Shown here: piece after piece, positions 1 to 10,499 of the stretch | Numbering within the stretch: position 1 is the first letter of the stretch | How the letters are laid out: each line of letters starts with the position of its first letter | Source: Polyodon spathula | Lineage: Eukaryota > Chordata > Actinopteri > Acipenseriformes > Polyodontidae | Reading direction: 5' to 3' | Assembly: GCF_017654505.1 (NCBI RefSeq) | Contig: NC_054559.1 | Span: 4,937,281 to 5,001,280 of the forward strand | Length of the DNA stretch: 64,000 nucleotides | Notes under the pieces: generated by a model | Databases searched by the model: none | Told to the model about the DNA's origin: nothing | Seen by the model: only the letters and a program-made list of their open reading frames with translations | Position numbers and translations under genes: made by a program

Positions 1-775
1 CCTACTGCCAGGAGTTGTGCCATACCAGTGCATGTCAGGATTATAACTGCCTTAACATTTTATGCAACTCATTCCAAACACCAGCTGGGGATATTTCTGG
101 TATCTGTCAGTCTACCATGTTGAAATGCATTAGCCAGGTAATGGCTGCTTTGGTTAAAAGAGCAAATACATACATTGTTTTTCCTATGACCCTTGTGTAG
201 CAAATTAAGGTGCAATGTGAGATTTATGTGTTTCCGAATGTACTCGTAGCCATCGATTGCACACACGTTCATATTTGTGCACCTTTGGAGACTAAAGACA
301 TTTACTGTAATAGAAAGTGTTTTCCATGAACATGCAGCTAGTCTGTGATACAAGTTGTCTCATCGCCAATGTGGTAACAAAATATCTTGGGAACTGCACC
401 CTGGCTAACCTATTTCAAAGATAACATATGATATTGACAAGTGGTCTATTATTTACAACTAAGAAATAATTAATACTAAGAAATAATTCATATTCTAGTT
501 AGGACACAGTGGATATCTTCTGAGGCCCTAGTTAGTGACACCTGTTGGAGTTCCACGGACACCTGAAGAAAACCGGTACAATGCAGTGCACCATACAATC
601 CGAAATGTGATCAAAATAACCATTGATATATTGAAGGGCGGGTTCAGATGTCTGGACACTTCTGGTGGTGCATTGTGGTACAGCAGAGTCAAACTATGTG
701 GCATATTCCTGGCGTGTTGTGTTTTACACAACATTGCTGTAGAACTTGGAATTCAGCCTGTAGGCACAATTGCCT
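1..775 (+). pseudogene. HARBI1-like (PIF/Harbinger) transposase, broken
   Basis: Three stretches read like a Harbinger DDE nuclease. Residues encoded at 15-200 include AGDISGICQST and the ALVKRANTYIVFP helix typical of the N-terminal half. About 252-330 encodes IDCTHVHICAP, matching the family's first catalytic Asp motif (usually IDGTHV), followed by relics of the VVxKYPGxxHD strand near 370-400. From 535 to 775 a frame reads TPVGVPRTPEENRYN and FRCLDTSGG then CCVLHNIAV, the usual C-terminal core. Frameshifts and stops occur near 200-350, and the segment with the second catalytic Asp (the LGDSGYP region) is missing across about 430-530, where a short AT-rich direct repeat lies. The family normally makes a 350-400 residue nuclease that cuts and pastes its element. 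This copy cannot. Homology restarts at 2700, so the relic is split. Confident in family, not in exact boundaries. Confidence 0.8.
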
Positions 776-779
776 GAAA

Positions 780-1112
780 TTAATAACTATTTTTTGATTT
801 AAGGACATATCTGAACTAATCTGTTGGATTCATTTTTGAGTACACAGTATGCAGTGCAGCATGTGAACTATTGACTGGAAAAGCTGCCGAACCACCCTAC
901 ACAAAGGAGAGGGGGAGCCGAAGGCCAGTGGACTTTAACTGAACGCGGTACAAATGGGTTTCTAAAGGATCATGAATAGTTCGGAGCATCTGATTAGAAT
1001 TTATGGAGGAATCGAAAAGCTGGAGACAGCAGAAGGGAAGTCATAAAGAAGATCATGAGGCCATCCCATGCAGGGTGAGATCACCCATGGCCCAAAACAA
1101 TGGAAGACAGTT
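780..1112. other. Unassigned sequence inside the split HARBI1 relic
   Basis: No intact gene seen. A short plus-strand reading near 870-960 (LTGKAAEPPYTKERG) has a coding-like composition but ends in stops and matches no family I can name. It ends in a purine-rich tract, so it may be the 3' end of the internal region of an LTR element. Confidence 0.3.
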
Positions 1113-1620
1113 GAGAGGGGGAATGTATAGGTCCTATAATGTAAAAGTCCTATAAGAACTGGCAATTTGCAGCAAGAACTTTGAATTGATTTCTGAACTG
1201 GTTTCTGAGTCTAACATAGCTCCCTAAGATAAGATAAGCGTTAAGCTTTATACCTCTTGACTGCAAGAAGATTCTGTACCCTGCAATAAATGAACGTCAA
1301 AGAAAGCTCCGTGTTCAGGACTCCTGCTAATGGGAAAAAGAGATGTCTGAGAGTCAGTTTATCTACGCATCAAAAAGAACCATTCCTGGCTTGGACCCAA
1401 GCTGTGTCTGCCTACGAAGTGAAGCATTCAAGAAGAAAACACCCAGGAAGTGTGGGAAACCCCTACCTGGGTTTTGAAGATTTGAAGGTTTAAAGAAGAT
1501 TTGCAGAAACAAAGCAAAGACATAACTACAATGGAAGACTTGCTCTGCAAACTTCTGGGGTCTTCTTCAAGGAACCATTGAGTATAATTCCCTTACCTTT
1601 CCCTCGTGGAACTAGTATAA
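1113..1620 (+). repeat. Candidate LTR fragment with polypurine tract
   Basis: An 11-base purine run at 1113-1123 (GAGAGGGGGAA) is followed directly by TGTATAGG, the usual arrangement of a polypurine tract and the TG start of a retroelement LTR. An AATAAA lies at about 1284-1289. I cannot place the 3' end and no second LTR was seen, so this is a tentative call. Confidence 0.3.
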
Positions 1621-2279
1621 TTAATCTTAATTACAACACATAGAAATTGATAAAATACTTACCTTACATTGCGCTTTTAATGCGCGTATGAAAAACTTCA
1701 GAGTTTGAACCTTGTTACAAAGTAACTAAGCTGCTTAACTCATATTGTCATATGAAGTGCTTCTTTGAAAGTATACTTGTGTAATTGTTAGTAAACAATT
1801 GCAGTCCAGATGCATGTGTTTAACTAGAGTTATTTAGCCTGTGAGCACTAGTCGCAGGCCACTGTCTGTGTAGCGAGCTGAGCGAACTGTCAGCTGAGTG
1901 ACGTTATCACCTGCTAGCAGAGCCGCGCAGCCTGTACTGAGATTGAGACAGAGGAGTGACTGTACTGTGTTAGAATGAAATGCTGAAACTGTACTGAATG
2001 TTAGAAAAGCAATAGGATTCTACTTATACTGTAGTTTCATTGTGTTATTGAGAAACGACATATATAGAAGCATCTACATCCAGGAATAAGTGTTTACTGG
2101 TGCTGCATTGATATGTATGTGAATTGTTACCGCATGATGATTTTTTAAAGTTTTTCCTCTCTGTACCATTAGTATTATTATCTAATAAACTGCTATGATA
2201 TTTTAACCTACCTTGTCGTGTTGTGGTTGAGGGTGTTTTGTATGTTCATTGTAATTCCTCGATCTTATACACGCCATTA
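1621..2279. other. No gene recognised
   Basis: AT-rich sequence with a short GC-richer patch at about 1845-1935. An AATAAA-type signal near 2183 could end another inserted LTR-like element. No coding region supported. Confidence 0.3.
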
Positions 2280-2695
2280 GATAAAATTATCACGATGAGG
2301 TCTTGTAGCAAAGTGGCTGGTAAGGGGAACAGGTGTAGAGGTGATGCGGTGCAGGAGTGATGAACAGACAACAGTGATTCGGTGAATACGTGTTTATTAT
2401 TCCTTTTTCCAGGTCTGGTGACCGTCAAAAAATAAATCCCCGGCAATACACAACAATGTGTAAAACACGGGGATGAGGAAAAAAAAGGCACAGTCCTGAA
2501 CAAAAACAATGGCACGGTCATCAGTCCTGGGTGAATGCAAACATGCAGGTGCTCAGTGCAGTGGTGCTCCGGACAGTGCTTTCCTTGCAACAGCTCCGGA
2601 GGTGTGCTTTAACTGTCTATTGGTGCGACAAAGAACAGACAAATTACTGACAGACAGAACCTTATTACTTGCAGCTGCCCCTCGCAAACTAACGT
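2280..2695 (-). repeat. LTR-like repeat, family F copy 1
   Basis: On the minus strand this shares an ordered set of short motifs with the repeats at 36945-37505 and 43440-43945: TCCGGAGCTGT, then GCACCAC/GCACTGAGCAC, then an AATAAACAC polyadenylation-like region and GTTGTCTGT. It ends in CACTTTGCTACA, similar to CACTTTGCCACA at the end of the second copy. An inverted repeat (ATCCCCG at 2436-2442, CGGGGAT at 2468-2474) lies just upstream of the AATAAA, where the other copies also have hairpins. It is most likely a solo LTR or non-autonomous retroelement. Boundaries are approximate. Confidence 0.5.
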
Positions 2696-2699
2696 GATT

Positions 2700-2850
2700 A
2701 GGCCCATAAGCCAGACTTTGACATAGGGCCACATGAAATTGAAGGACAACTTAATGAGCAGAATGACAATCAAAATGAAGCTACTGTAAGTGGCAGGGAT
2801 GCTCGACTCCAGCTAATAGGAAGTGTGTTTGGACATTAGGTAATAGAAAA
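2700..2850 (+). pseudogene. HARBI1-like C-terminal tail
   Basis: The plus strand reads an acidic tail (DFDIGPHEIEGQLNEQND) followed by SGRDARLQLIGSVF. That form, an acidic linker then R-x-x-R-x-x-L-I-x-x-x-F, is the usual end of HARBI1-like transposases. The upstream relic stops at LHNIAVELGI near 770, just before this tail would be expected. I infer that about 1.9 kb of LTR-like DNA was inserted into one Harbinger copy. Confidence 0.6.
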
Positions 2851-3005
2851 AGTCACAATGATGTTTACTGTTGAAAACAGTTTAATGTTATCCACGCTGT
2901 GAAATGCAGCATGCTATATAAGTTATAAGAAAAACATAAACAGTGACCTTAGCTTGTATAGTCATATATGATAATGTTCATAATAAATGAAATAGCCTAC
3001 ACAGA

Positions 3006-3037
<32 letters not shown>

Positions 3038-3257
3038 AAAGCCTTTCCACAGTTTAACACCACCATCTGCTTGCACATTAAAAAAAGTTGGGGGAAAATG
3101 AGGACTACTGTAACCGAAACATTAGCCTATGTAGACAAAATAACCTTGCAATATTATATACAATACCTTTATTATTTAATATCAGCACCCACATATTGTT
3201 ATATCTAAGTAGTAGGGTAATGCTAATTTGCCAATATAGCCTACACACCCACCCAGA
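2851..3257. other. AT-rich spacer with AAAT microsatellite
   Basis: No gene. An (AAAT)n run lies at about 3005-3040. The sequence is probably the non-coding end of the Harbinger copy followed by unique DNA up to the start of the CR1 LINE. Confidence 0.5.
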
Positions 3258-3270
3258 GACTGTGTAGAGG

Positions 3271-3627
3271 AGTGGAAGCGACAGCGAGTGGGAGAAGTAC
3301 AGGCGTGGAAAAGTACAGAGCAGTTTCGAAGCAGAAAGGAGAAATTGCATCTTGAATTGCTTTAATCAGAAAACGGAGGACATTGGGGAAACACAGCAGC
3401 AGCTCAAAGTCAAACAGCCGCGTGTGTTTTTCTGATAACAAACAAGCTGAAACTCGGAGCAGCTGATTCAAATTCAGCGCCGTTTTGAGACACGGGCGAG
3501 GGGAGGAGCCGACAGCACAGCAGAACAACGCAGTTAAACGAGGCAGTCTTCCCAGCGACAGCGAGTGGAAGCGACAGCGAGTGGAAGAAGTACAGGCGTG
3601 GAAAAGTACAGAGCAGTTTCGAAGCAG
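3271..3627 (+). repeat. Duplicated 64-bp segment in the CR1 5' leader
   Basis: A 64-bp sequence at 3271-3334 recurs at 3564-3627 with a single difference, 293 bases apart. It starts AGTGGAAGCGACAGCGAGTG. Repeated leader units that can act as promoter monomers are known in several LINE clades. That role here is inference. Confidence 0.75.
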
Positions 3628-3695
3628 TTGGAAAGCAGGTTGACAGCTGCAGAAGAAACTAAACTTAAAAAAAAACAAAAAAAAAAAACCTCAAC

Positions 3696-4643
3696 ATGGT
3701 CTTCAAGCCTGTAATCTGTGACACCTGCTTGATGTGAGAAATCCGAGAAAACCCAGCAGAGCTAAACCAAGTGTGCCTAAAGTGCCGCGCGATCCAGGAT
3801 TTGCATAAACTAGTAAGTATGCTAGAAATGGAGCTGGAGGAAGTGAGACAGCAACAGGATCTTGAGGAACTGGCACACCCACAATTCATGGAAGTCTGCA
3901 TCACAACTAACAGACTGAAAGCCACCAGGGAGATAGAAGGTCAGAACAGCTGGGTTCAGGTAGGCAGAAGCAGGGAAAAAAAGAAACTTCGTCAAACACA
4001 ACCACCAGAAATCAAAACAACCAACAGATTTGAGTCACTTCAGAATTGTGATGAGCAGAACCAACAACAAGAGAATGAAAGGAACAACATCCAGGACCCC
4101 ATTGACAGTGGTGACCAGACAGCAAAAAGAAGGGAGGTCATGATTGTTGGGGACTCCATATTGAGAAACACAGCAAGTTCAGTTCGCAGTTTGGACCCCC
4201 TTACTACAACAGTGTGCTGCCTTCCGGGAGCCTCGGTCAAGCACATCACTGAGAACGTGGACAGGCTCCTAGAACGAACAGGAGACGACCCGGTAGTAGT
4301 CGTCCACATCGGTACAAACAACATTGGAAGAGACAGACCAAAATCCCTGCAAAACAAATTCAGAGAGCTAGGAAGGAAATTAAAAGAGAAAACCAAAACT
4401 GTGGTATTTTCTGGTATACTACCCGCACCTTGCAAAGGACCATATGGACAGCTGGAAATAATTAATCAAAACGCATGGCTGAAGACGTGGTGCACACGGG
4501 AAGGCTTCACCTATCTTGATCATTGGACCACATTCTACAACGAGGACTATCTGTATAGACGGGATGGACTGCATTTAAATAACAAGGGAACTAGTCTACT
4601 CGGAGAAAAGATCCTCGAGCAGGTTCGGAAGCATTTAAACTAG
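3696..4643 (+). pseudogene. CR1 ORF1 with SGNH-hydrolase-like esterase domain
   Basis: The frame from ATG 3696 runs to TAG 4641-4643 (316 codons), with one stop at 3735-3737 (codon 14). An intact frame is open from 3738. The N-terminus has two CxxC pairs (CDTC, and CLKC about 20 residues later), a short leucine/glutamate-rich coiled-coil-like stretch and a basic linker. From about residue 145 the esterase motifs are plain: VGDSILRN (block I, catalytic Ser), VHIGTNNIG (block III, Asn) and RRDGLHLN (block V, Asp-x-x-His). CR1 and L2 ORF1 proteins bind RNA, and the esterase is thought to aid retrotransposition. The stop replaces a position next to the first CxxC and is a TGA. It may be a mutation, or a downstream start may be used. 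Confidence 0.85.
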
Positions 4644-4720
4644 AAAGGAAGGGGGGAGAAATCAACAAAAAAACAGAAGGGAGACCGCATCAAAACAAGA
4701 ACAACAACTCAGGTAAGACA

Positions 4721-7487
4721 ACCATTAAATGTATTTATCTAAATGCTAGAAGTATCAGAAACAAAATTCTAGAACTTGAAGCTACTGCACTAACAGGTAA
4801 CTATGATGTGATAGGTGTTACAGAAACGTGGTTATCTGAGAGTGATGGGGACGAATATAATATTTGTGGGTATACACTGTATAGGAAAGACAGGCAGGAC
4901 AGAAGAGGAGGAGGGGTAGCGCTATACATAAGAAACAGTCTTGAAGCCCAGGTGTTAAACCTGGACAAAGAAAATAAAACCGAATCAATATGGGTCAGAA
5001 TAACAGACAAAAATTCAAAAGGCATAATAATAGGAGCATGCTATAGACTGCCAGATTCAGACGGTGAGCACAATAATCTGTTATACAATGACATTAGAAA
5101 TGTGTGTAGCAAAGGAGAAGCCATACTAATGGGGGATTTCAACTTCCCCCAAATAAAATGGGAAAACCCGGTGGGTAGCGCGAAGGATGAAATAGAAATG
5201 GTGGAAATGACAAATGACTGCTTCCTAACACAATTTGTGAAGGCACCCACTAGAGGGGAGGCATGCCTTGATTTAGTCTTTTCAAATAACGAAGATAGAA
5301 TAACTAAAACAGAGGTCAGAGAACCACTGGCAAACTCAGACCACAACATGGTCTCATTTGAAGTGTTTTTTAAATCCCCAAAAGTAAAGACTAAAGTTAA
5401 GGTTTACAATTTTAGAAAAGCAAACTATGAAGGTATGAAACAGAGACTAACAGAAGTAGATTGGAGTAAAATAGAGAAAACACCCACAGAAGAAGGATGG
5501 TTGTTCTTCAAAAATGTAGTACTAGAGGCGCAAAACAATTACATCCCTAAAGTAGACAAATCTAAATGTAAAACTAAATTGCCAAAATGGTTTAATAGAT
5601 CAATTAAAAAAAATATTCAGCGAAAAAAGGCACTTTACAGAGCATTAAAAAAGGACCGAAAAGAAAGTACGCAGAAAGAGTACACGGAACTGCAAACGCA
5701 AGTCAAAAAGGAAGTTAGAAAGGCCAAGAGAGAAATAGAAATGAACATTGCTAAGGGAGCTAAAACCAATTCCAAAATGTTTTTCCAATATTACAACAGC
5801 AAGAGAACATTCAAAGAGGAGATTAAATGTTTAAGAGATACAAATGGCAAAATCGTAGAGGAAGAAAAAAAAAAAGCAAATATGTTAAATGATTACTTTT
5901 CACAAGTTTTTACAAAGGAAGATACTGACAACATGCCCCACATGTCATCCAGTTCCTATCCAGTTTTAAATAACTTTAGCATAACTGAGGCAGAAGTGTT
6001 AAAGGGACTAGGAGCTCTTAAAATAAACAAATCCCCTGGGCCGGATGAGATCCTCCCAGTAGTACTCAAAGAAATGAAAGAAGTAATTTACAAACCGCTA
6101 ACCAAGATCATGCAGCAGTCTCTTGACACAGGGGTGGTACCGACAGACTGGAAAATTGCAAACGTAATACCGATCCACAAAAAGGGAAACAAAACTGAAC
6201 CAGGTAACTACAGACCAGTAAGCCTGACTTCTATTATATGCAAACTTATGGAAACTATAATAAGATCCAAAATGGAAAATTACCTATATGGTAACAGGGT
6301 ACTGGGAGACAGTCAACATGGTTTTAGGAAAGGGAGATCGTGCCTAACTAACTTGCTTGATTTTTTTGAGGATGCAACATCCATAATGGATAATTGCAAA
6401 GCATATGACATGGTTTATTTAGATTTCCAGAAAGCTTTTGACAAAGTCCCGCACAAAAGATTAATTCTCAAACTGAACACAGTTGGAATTCAAGGAAACA
6501 CATGTACATGGATTAGGGAGTGGTTAACATGTAGAAAACAGAAAGTACTGATTAGAGGAAAAACCTCAGAATGGAGTGTGGTAACCAGCGGTGTACCACA
6601 GGGATCAGTATTAGGTCCTCTGCTATTCCTAATCTACATTAATGATTTAGATTCTGGTATAGTAAGCAAACTTGTTAAATTTGCAGACGACACAAAAGTA
6701 GGAGGAGTGGCAAACACTGTTGCAGCAGCAAAAGGTCATTCAAAATGATCTAGACAAGATTCAGAACTGGGCAGACACATGGCAAATGACATTTAATAGA
6801 GAAAAGTGTAAGGTACTGCACGCAGGAAATAAAAATGTACATTATAAATATCATATGGGAGATATTGAAATTGGAGAAGGAATCTATGAAAAAGACCTAG
6901 GAGTTTTTGTTGACTCAGAAATGTCTTCATCTAGGCAATGTGGGGAAGCTATAAAAAAGGCTAACAAGATGCTCGGATACATTGTGAAAAGTGTTGAATT
7001 TAAATCAAGGGAAGTAATGTTAAAACTGTACAATGCACTTGTAAGACCTCATCTTAAATATTGTGTGCAGTTCTGGTCACCTCGCTATAAAAAAGATATT
7101 GCTGCTCTAGAAAGAGTGCAAAGAAGAGCGACCAGAATTATTCCGGGCTTAAAAGGCATGTCATATGCAGACAGGCTAAAATAATTGAATCTGTTCAGTC
7201 TTGAACAAAGAAGACGACGTGGCGACCTAATTCAAGCATTCAAAATTCTAAAAGGTATTGACAGTGTCGACCCAAGGGACTTTTTCAGCCTGAAAAAAGA
7301 AACAAGGACCAGGGGTCACAAATGGAGTTTAGAAAAAGGGGCATTCAGAACAGAAAATAGGAGACACTTTTTTACACAGAGAATTGTGAGGGTCTGGAAT
7401 CAACTCCCCAGTAATGTTGTTGAAGCTGACACCCTGGGATCCTTCAAGAAGCTGCTTGATGAGATTTTGGGATCAATAAGCTACTAA
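4721..7487 (+). pseudogene. CR1 ORF2: endonuclease and reverse transcriptase
   Basis: Homology begins at about 4721 (IYLNARSIRNK) without an obvious ATG. The first ATG in frame is downstream at 4808, so translation may begin by reinitiation after ORF1. The endonuclease shows VTETWLS, MGDFNFP and NSDHNMV. Reverse transcriptase motifs follow: PGPDEI, NYRPVSL, DFQKAFDKVPH, GVPQGSVLGP and FADDTK (the catalytic Asp pair). A frameshift near 6720-6745 moves the remaining thumb and C-terminal region into the next frame, and TAA at 7182-7184 interrupts it. The end at 7487 (SFKKLLDEILG) is the usual CR1 C-terminus. The protein nicks target DNA and primes reverse transcription from it. This copy is inactive as it stands. 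Confidence 0.9.
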
Positions 7488-7667
7488 CAACCAAACGAGC
7501 AAGATGGGCCGAATGGCCTCCTCTCGTTTGTAAACTTTCTTATGTTCTTACCAATTTGCTTCAGTTGTGGAATTAGATGGTGTTGGTTCTGTACTAGGCA
7601 TATTACTTGCAATTTGTGTTAAGCTATTATTAATACCTGCAAGTGAGCGGTCTATTCTGGTTATAAG

Positions 7668-7845
7668 ATAGAAAGCAGAGCGTTCTAATTAGAGGCCAGA
7701 CATCAAACTGGAATAAAGTAACAAGTGGGGTACCACAGGGATCAGTATTGGGACCATTGTTATTCCTAGTCTATATAAATTACCTGGACTAAAACATAAT
7801 CAGTAAGATATGCAAATTTGCAAACAACTCAAAACCGTGAGGGCT
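7668..7845 (+). pseudogene. Second CR1 fragment: RT core
   Basis: The plus strand reads TSNWNKVTSGVPQGSVLGP followed by LLFLVYINYLD, then KFANNSK in place of KFADDTK. This is the RT core of a related but older CR1 copy, with the catalytic DD changed to NN and a stop after YLD. It lies just beyond the full-length CR1 but is a separate insertion fragment. Confidence 0.75.
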
Positions 7846-8022
7846 ATCATGAACAAAATAGTATAACTTTCTCTGTGACCACAATAACACCTTTAGGAGG
7901 GTCCGTCCGTCTAGCCACAGATACCCAGCGGTTTAATTTCCCCTATTAACCTGGTTAGTGGTTTTTATTTTTCCTCTCTTGAGAGTTAACAGACAACGCT
8001 GGCACCAAAGCGAGCGAGCATT

Positions 8023-8305
8023 ATAGTTATTGCCAAAGGTTTTGCATCACCCTATATAATTAACCTATTTAGAATGAAACCTGCTGAATAATGCCATGAA
8101 GAGATATTGAATTTACTCTTTGTAGTACAGGAAATACTGCACTACTTTTATGGCTTCTGGTAGACTTTTGAGATATCATTTTGTATTTTATTTTGATTAC
8201 ATGATGTTAAATAAAAGATATAAATTATGTTCATATATAGGCTTTTTTATTATTATATCTCAATCTTAATTCTAAGTAATGCAAAACGTTTGGCAATAGC
8301 TGTAC
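8023..8305. mobile_element. Small Tc1/mariner-type MITE
   Basis: The left end at 8025-8052 (AGTTATTGCCAAAGGTTTTG...) and the right end at 8279-8303 (ATGCAAAACGTTTGGCAATA...) are inverted repeats differing at about two positions. Both are next to TA. The terminus resembles fish Tc1-like ends that begin CAGCTATTGCCAAA. The interior of about 230 bp is AT-rich and non-coding, as expected of a deletion derivative. Confidence 0.65.
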
Positions 8306-9371
8306 ATTTTATTAGACTACTAACATTACATTTTTCTACAGTGTTGTAGCAGAAAGTCAGTTGCGTGGACCATACCGCTCACGTGTGCCTGGTTGGGGAC
8401 GAGCGGTATCGCACCACAGAAATACCCAGCGGTGCCACGCTGACTGTGTGTGTTCCAGCCTTGATGTGGCAGGGTTCCAGCTTCCTGTTTGAGTTCAGTA
8501 AACTCAATCAGTGGAAAGGATTGCTATTTCAACAAAATGAACTATGGAGGGAGAGACCAGTGTGCGCTTTGGTGGTTTAACCTTACCTTGGTGTCATCTG
8601 TCCATATGAAAAGGTCCTTCCTGAGTTTGCTGTAGAATTAATGCCCAATCTACAGCCTCCCTAGTTTTTTCAGAGCAATAATATTGAGACCAGCTATTCT
8701 GCACAACTGGTTAAACTTTCATGACTGGTTATTTATACACAATATTATGGGAAATTGCAAAATCACAAATTAAGCGGCATGGTTATACTCATACCTAACA
8801 CTGCTGCCGGCAGTCATTATGACTGTTGCCTTTTAAACATCAATATTAAAATGAAAGACAAACTATCGGATACAACTGCAAAGTTTTATTCAAGCACATC
8901 ATAAACATCTGCACAGCCCAAACACCATATTTAAATTAACAATTAAACATAAAAGGGTTTCATTTCTAACTTACCCTGTATAAAGCACTACTTCAAAAAA
9001 TGAAAAACTATAATAAAATAAACATTTAAAAAGAAACTAGTCTGTAAACAGGTATATGTACACACAAAACTGTAAAAATGAAATTTAATTTAAAAAGAAA
9101 GTAACATGTTTTCTCTTGCGTGTGTCACACGGTGCAGCACTGAATCCAGGTTGAGCTGCATTTGCCTGCTGCTTTGTAGTTTTCTGATTGAAATGTATCT
9201 GCCGAAGTGTTGTGGCTAGCTTCAAGATGAAATCTCCCCTACTGATATTTTGTCAGGCTTGTATATAAAAAAATAGAATATTATAAGTTAAATTCATACA
9301 TAAAAACATGTATTGTAAAAGGCAGTCAAAATTACTGCTTTGGTGGCTAGGTGGGCGGGATTATAACTTCC
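8306..9371. other. No gene recognised
   Basis: A 71-codon plus-strand frame at 8365-8580 has no recognisable motif and no supporting context. The rest is AT-rich with many in-frame stops. Nothing supportable. Confidence 0.4.
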
Positions 9372-9816
9372 TGTGACAGTGAGGGCTGTAGTGGTGACAT
9401 CAGACCACCAAATGAAACAGAAACACTAAACATGAGAGGTAAAACTGAGGCTCTACGGTGCTCAGTGTTTTATTAAACAGAAAATAATGATTTAAACAAA
9501 AACGCACAAAAGGAAAGGGCACATTGGCCAAACAAACACTAACAAATTCCACATTTTACACAAGTCCCATGAATCGCTTACCAGTAGCTGTCAACTCCTC
9601 TTTTCTCTTAACTCCTCTACTCCTCCTTTTTATTTTATGTGGCTGGAGCCTTAATTACCCATTAAACAAACAATTACCTTATTAAGGCTCCAGCCACATT
9701 CCAACAGGCTTTATTAGGATGGGGATTTTAACCTCATCCATGCCATTAACATTTTACAGGACCGGCTTAAATAACCGATCTCAAATAATAAACAACGGCT
9801 TTCATCCATCCTCACA
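9372..9816 (-). repeat. LTR-like repeat with promoter-proximal inverted repeat
   Basis: Bounded by TGTGACAGTG at 9372 and CCTCACA ending at 9816, so on the minus strand it runs TGTGAGG...TGTCACA. It has a TATA-like box just after an inverted repeat, and an AATAAA-type signal (TTTATTAAACAG on the plus strand at about 9468-9479). No target duplication was found. Its layout matches the LTR-like repeats at 20669-21164, 46574-47182 and 63490 onward, although the sequence differs. Confidence 0.55.
9637..9699 (-). promoter_or_regulatory. 19-bp inverted repeat next to TATA-like box
   Basis: Arms 9637-9655 (ATGTGGCTGGAGCCTTAAT) and 9681-9699 are exact reverse complements with a 25-base spacer. Read on the minus strand, the hairpin runs directly into CATAAAATAAAAAGG, a TATA-like box. 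Confidence 0.75.
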
Positions 9817-10499
9817 AACGCAATTATAATACAACACTACAAATGAAAATAAAATTCTCATTTGTAGTGAAAACGTTTTTTAAATTTTAAAACCTCATTC
9901 CATCAAAATGACTGCCGTGGTGGGTCTAGTGGTAAACCATTAAAGTTGATTGGATAAATAAGATGGTTGGAACAAGTGCTGGAAATGAAAATGAAAAACT
10001 GAAAACAAGCAGAAACAGCATTTCCACGACATCATTTAGTGGTAATTGGCTTTCCAAAGCCTTCTCACATACACCCGCTCTCTCTCCACGACCTAGGAAG
10101 CACATTATCAGATAAGAAGTTTGATTGCCTTAATTACCATGAGCTGGGTTTAGGTCTTAATGATCCTCTGCCTGAAGCCTAACGAGGGGTGAAAGTGTTG
10201 CGTAGTGTTAATCTGGAGGTGCTCATCTTCTGCACACGTTTTGTGGATGGGCTTCCCCATCCATACTACCAAACAATAACAAAAGGTCATGTTTTTTTAA
10301 ATTAAATAAAACATTAATAACAAAACATAGTTGTTTTACATAAGGGATAAACCACGGTAAGTGTTGAATCGGTAAAAATCGGTAAAATAATCCACCGTTT
10401 CGAGTGCCGTTGACAATTGTTCAATAATGACAGTAATTGAACTCTAATTTGGTAATTGACATTTTTATTAATAGGCTACATTGTGCATCACTTTGCTAA
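9817..10499. other. No gene recognised
   Basis: AT-rich sequence with no coding frame of note. A short inverted motif of Tc1-like type cannot be excluded. Nothing else seen. Confidence 0.4.

Larger units (their letters stand above)
3258..7550 (+). mobile_element. CR1-clade LINE, nearly full length
   Basis: A non-LTR retrotransposon with 5' leader, ORF1, ORF2 and a short 3' tail. Order and content fit CR1: ORF1 with an SGNH esterase fold, ORF2 with an apurinic-type endonuclease and a reverse transcriptase. The 3' end after the ORF2 stop is about 60 bases and finishes in TTCTTATGTTCTTA, the short repeated octamer-like end of CR1 elements. Lesions are few: an early stop in ORF1 (3735), one frameshift after the RT active site (about 6730) and one stop (7182), so the copy looks relatively young. 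The boundary at 3258 is set by the start of leader-type sequence and could be off by tens of bases. Confidence 0.88.

Noticed and set aside
3241..3678. 145-codon minus-strand open frame over the CR1 leader
   Set aside because: Antisense to the repeated CR1 leader; low-complexity residues, no motif.
8365..8580. 71-codon plus-strand frame as a gene
   Set aside because: No motif, no splice or promoter context, length expected by chance.
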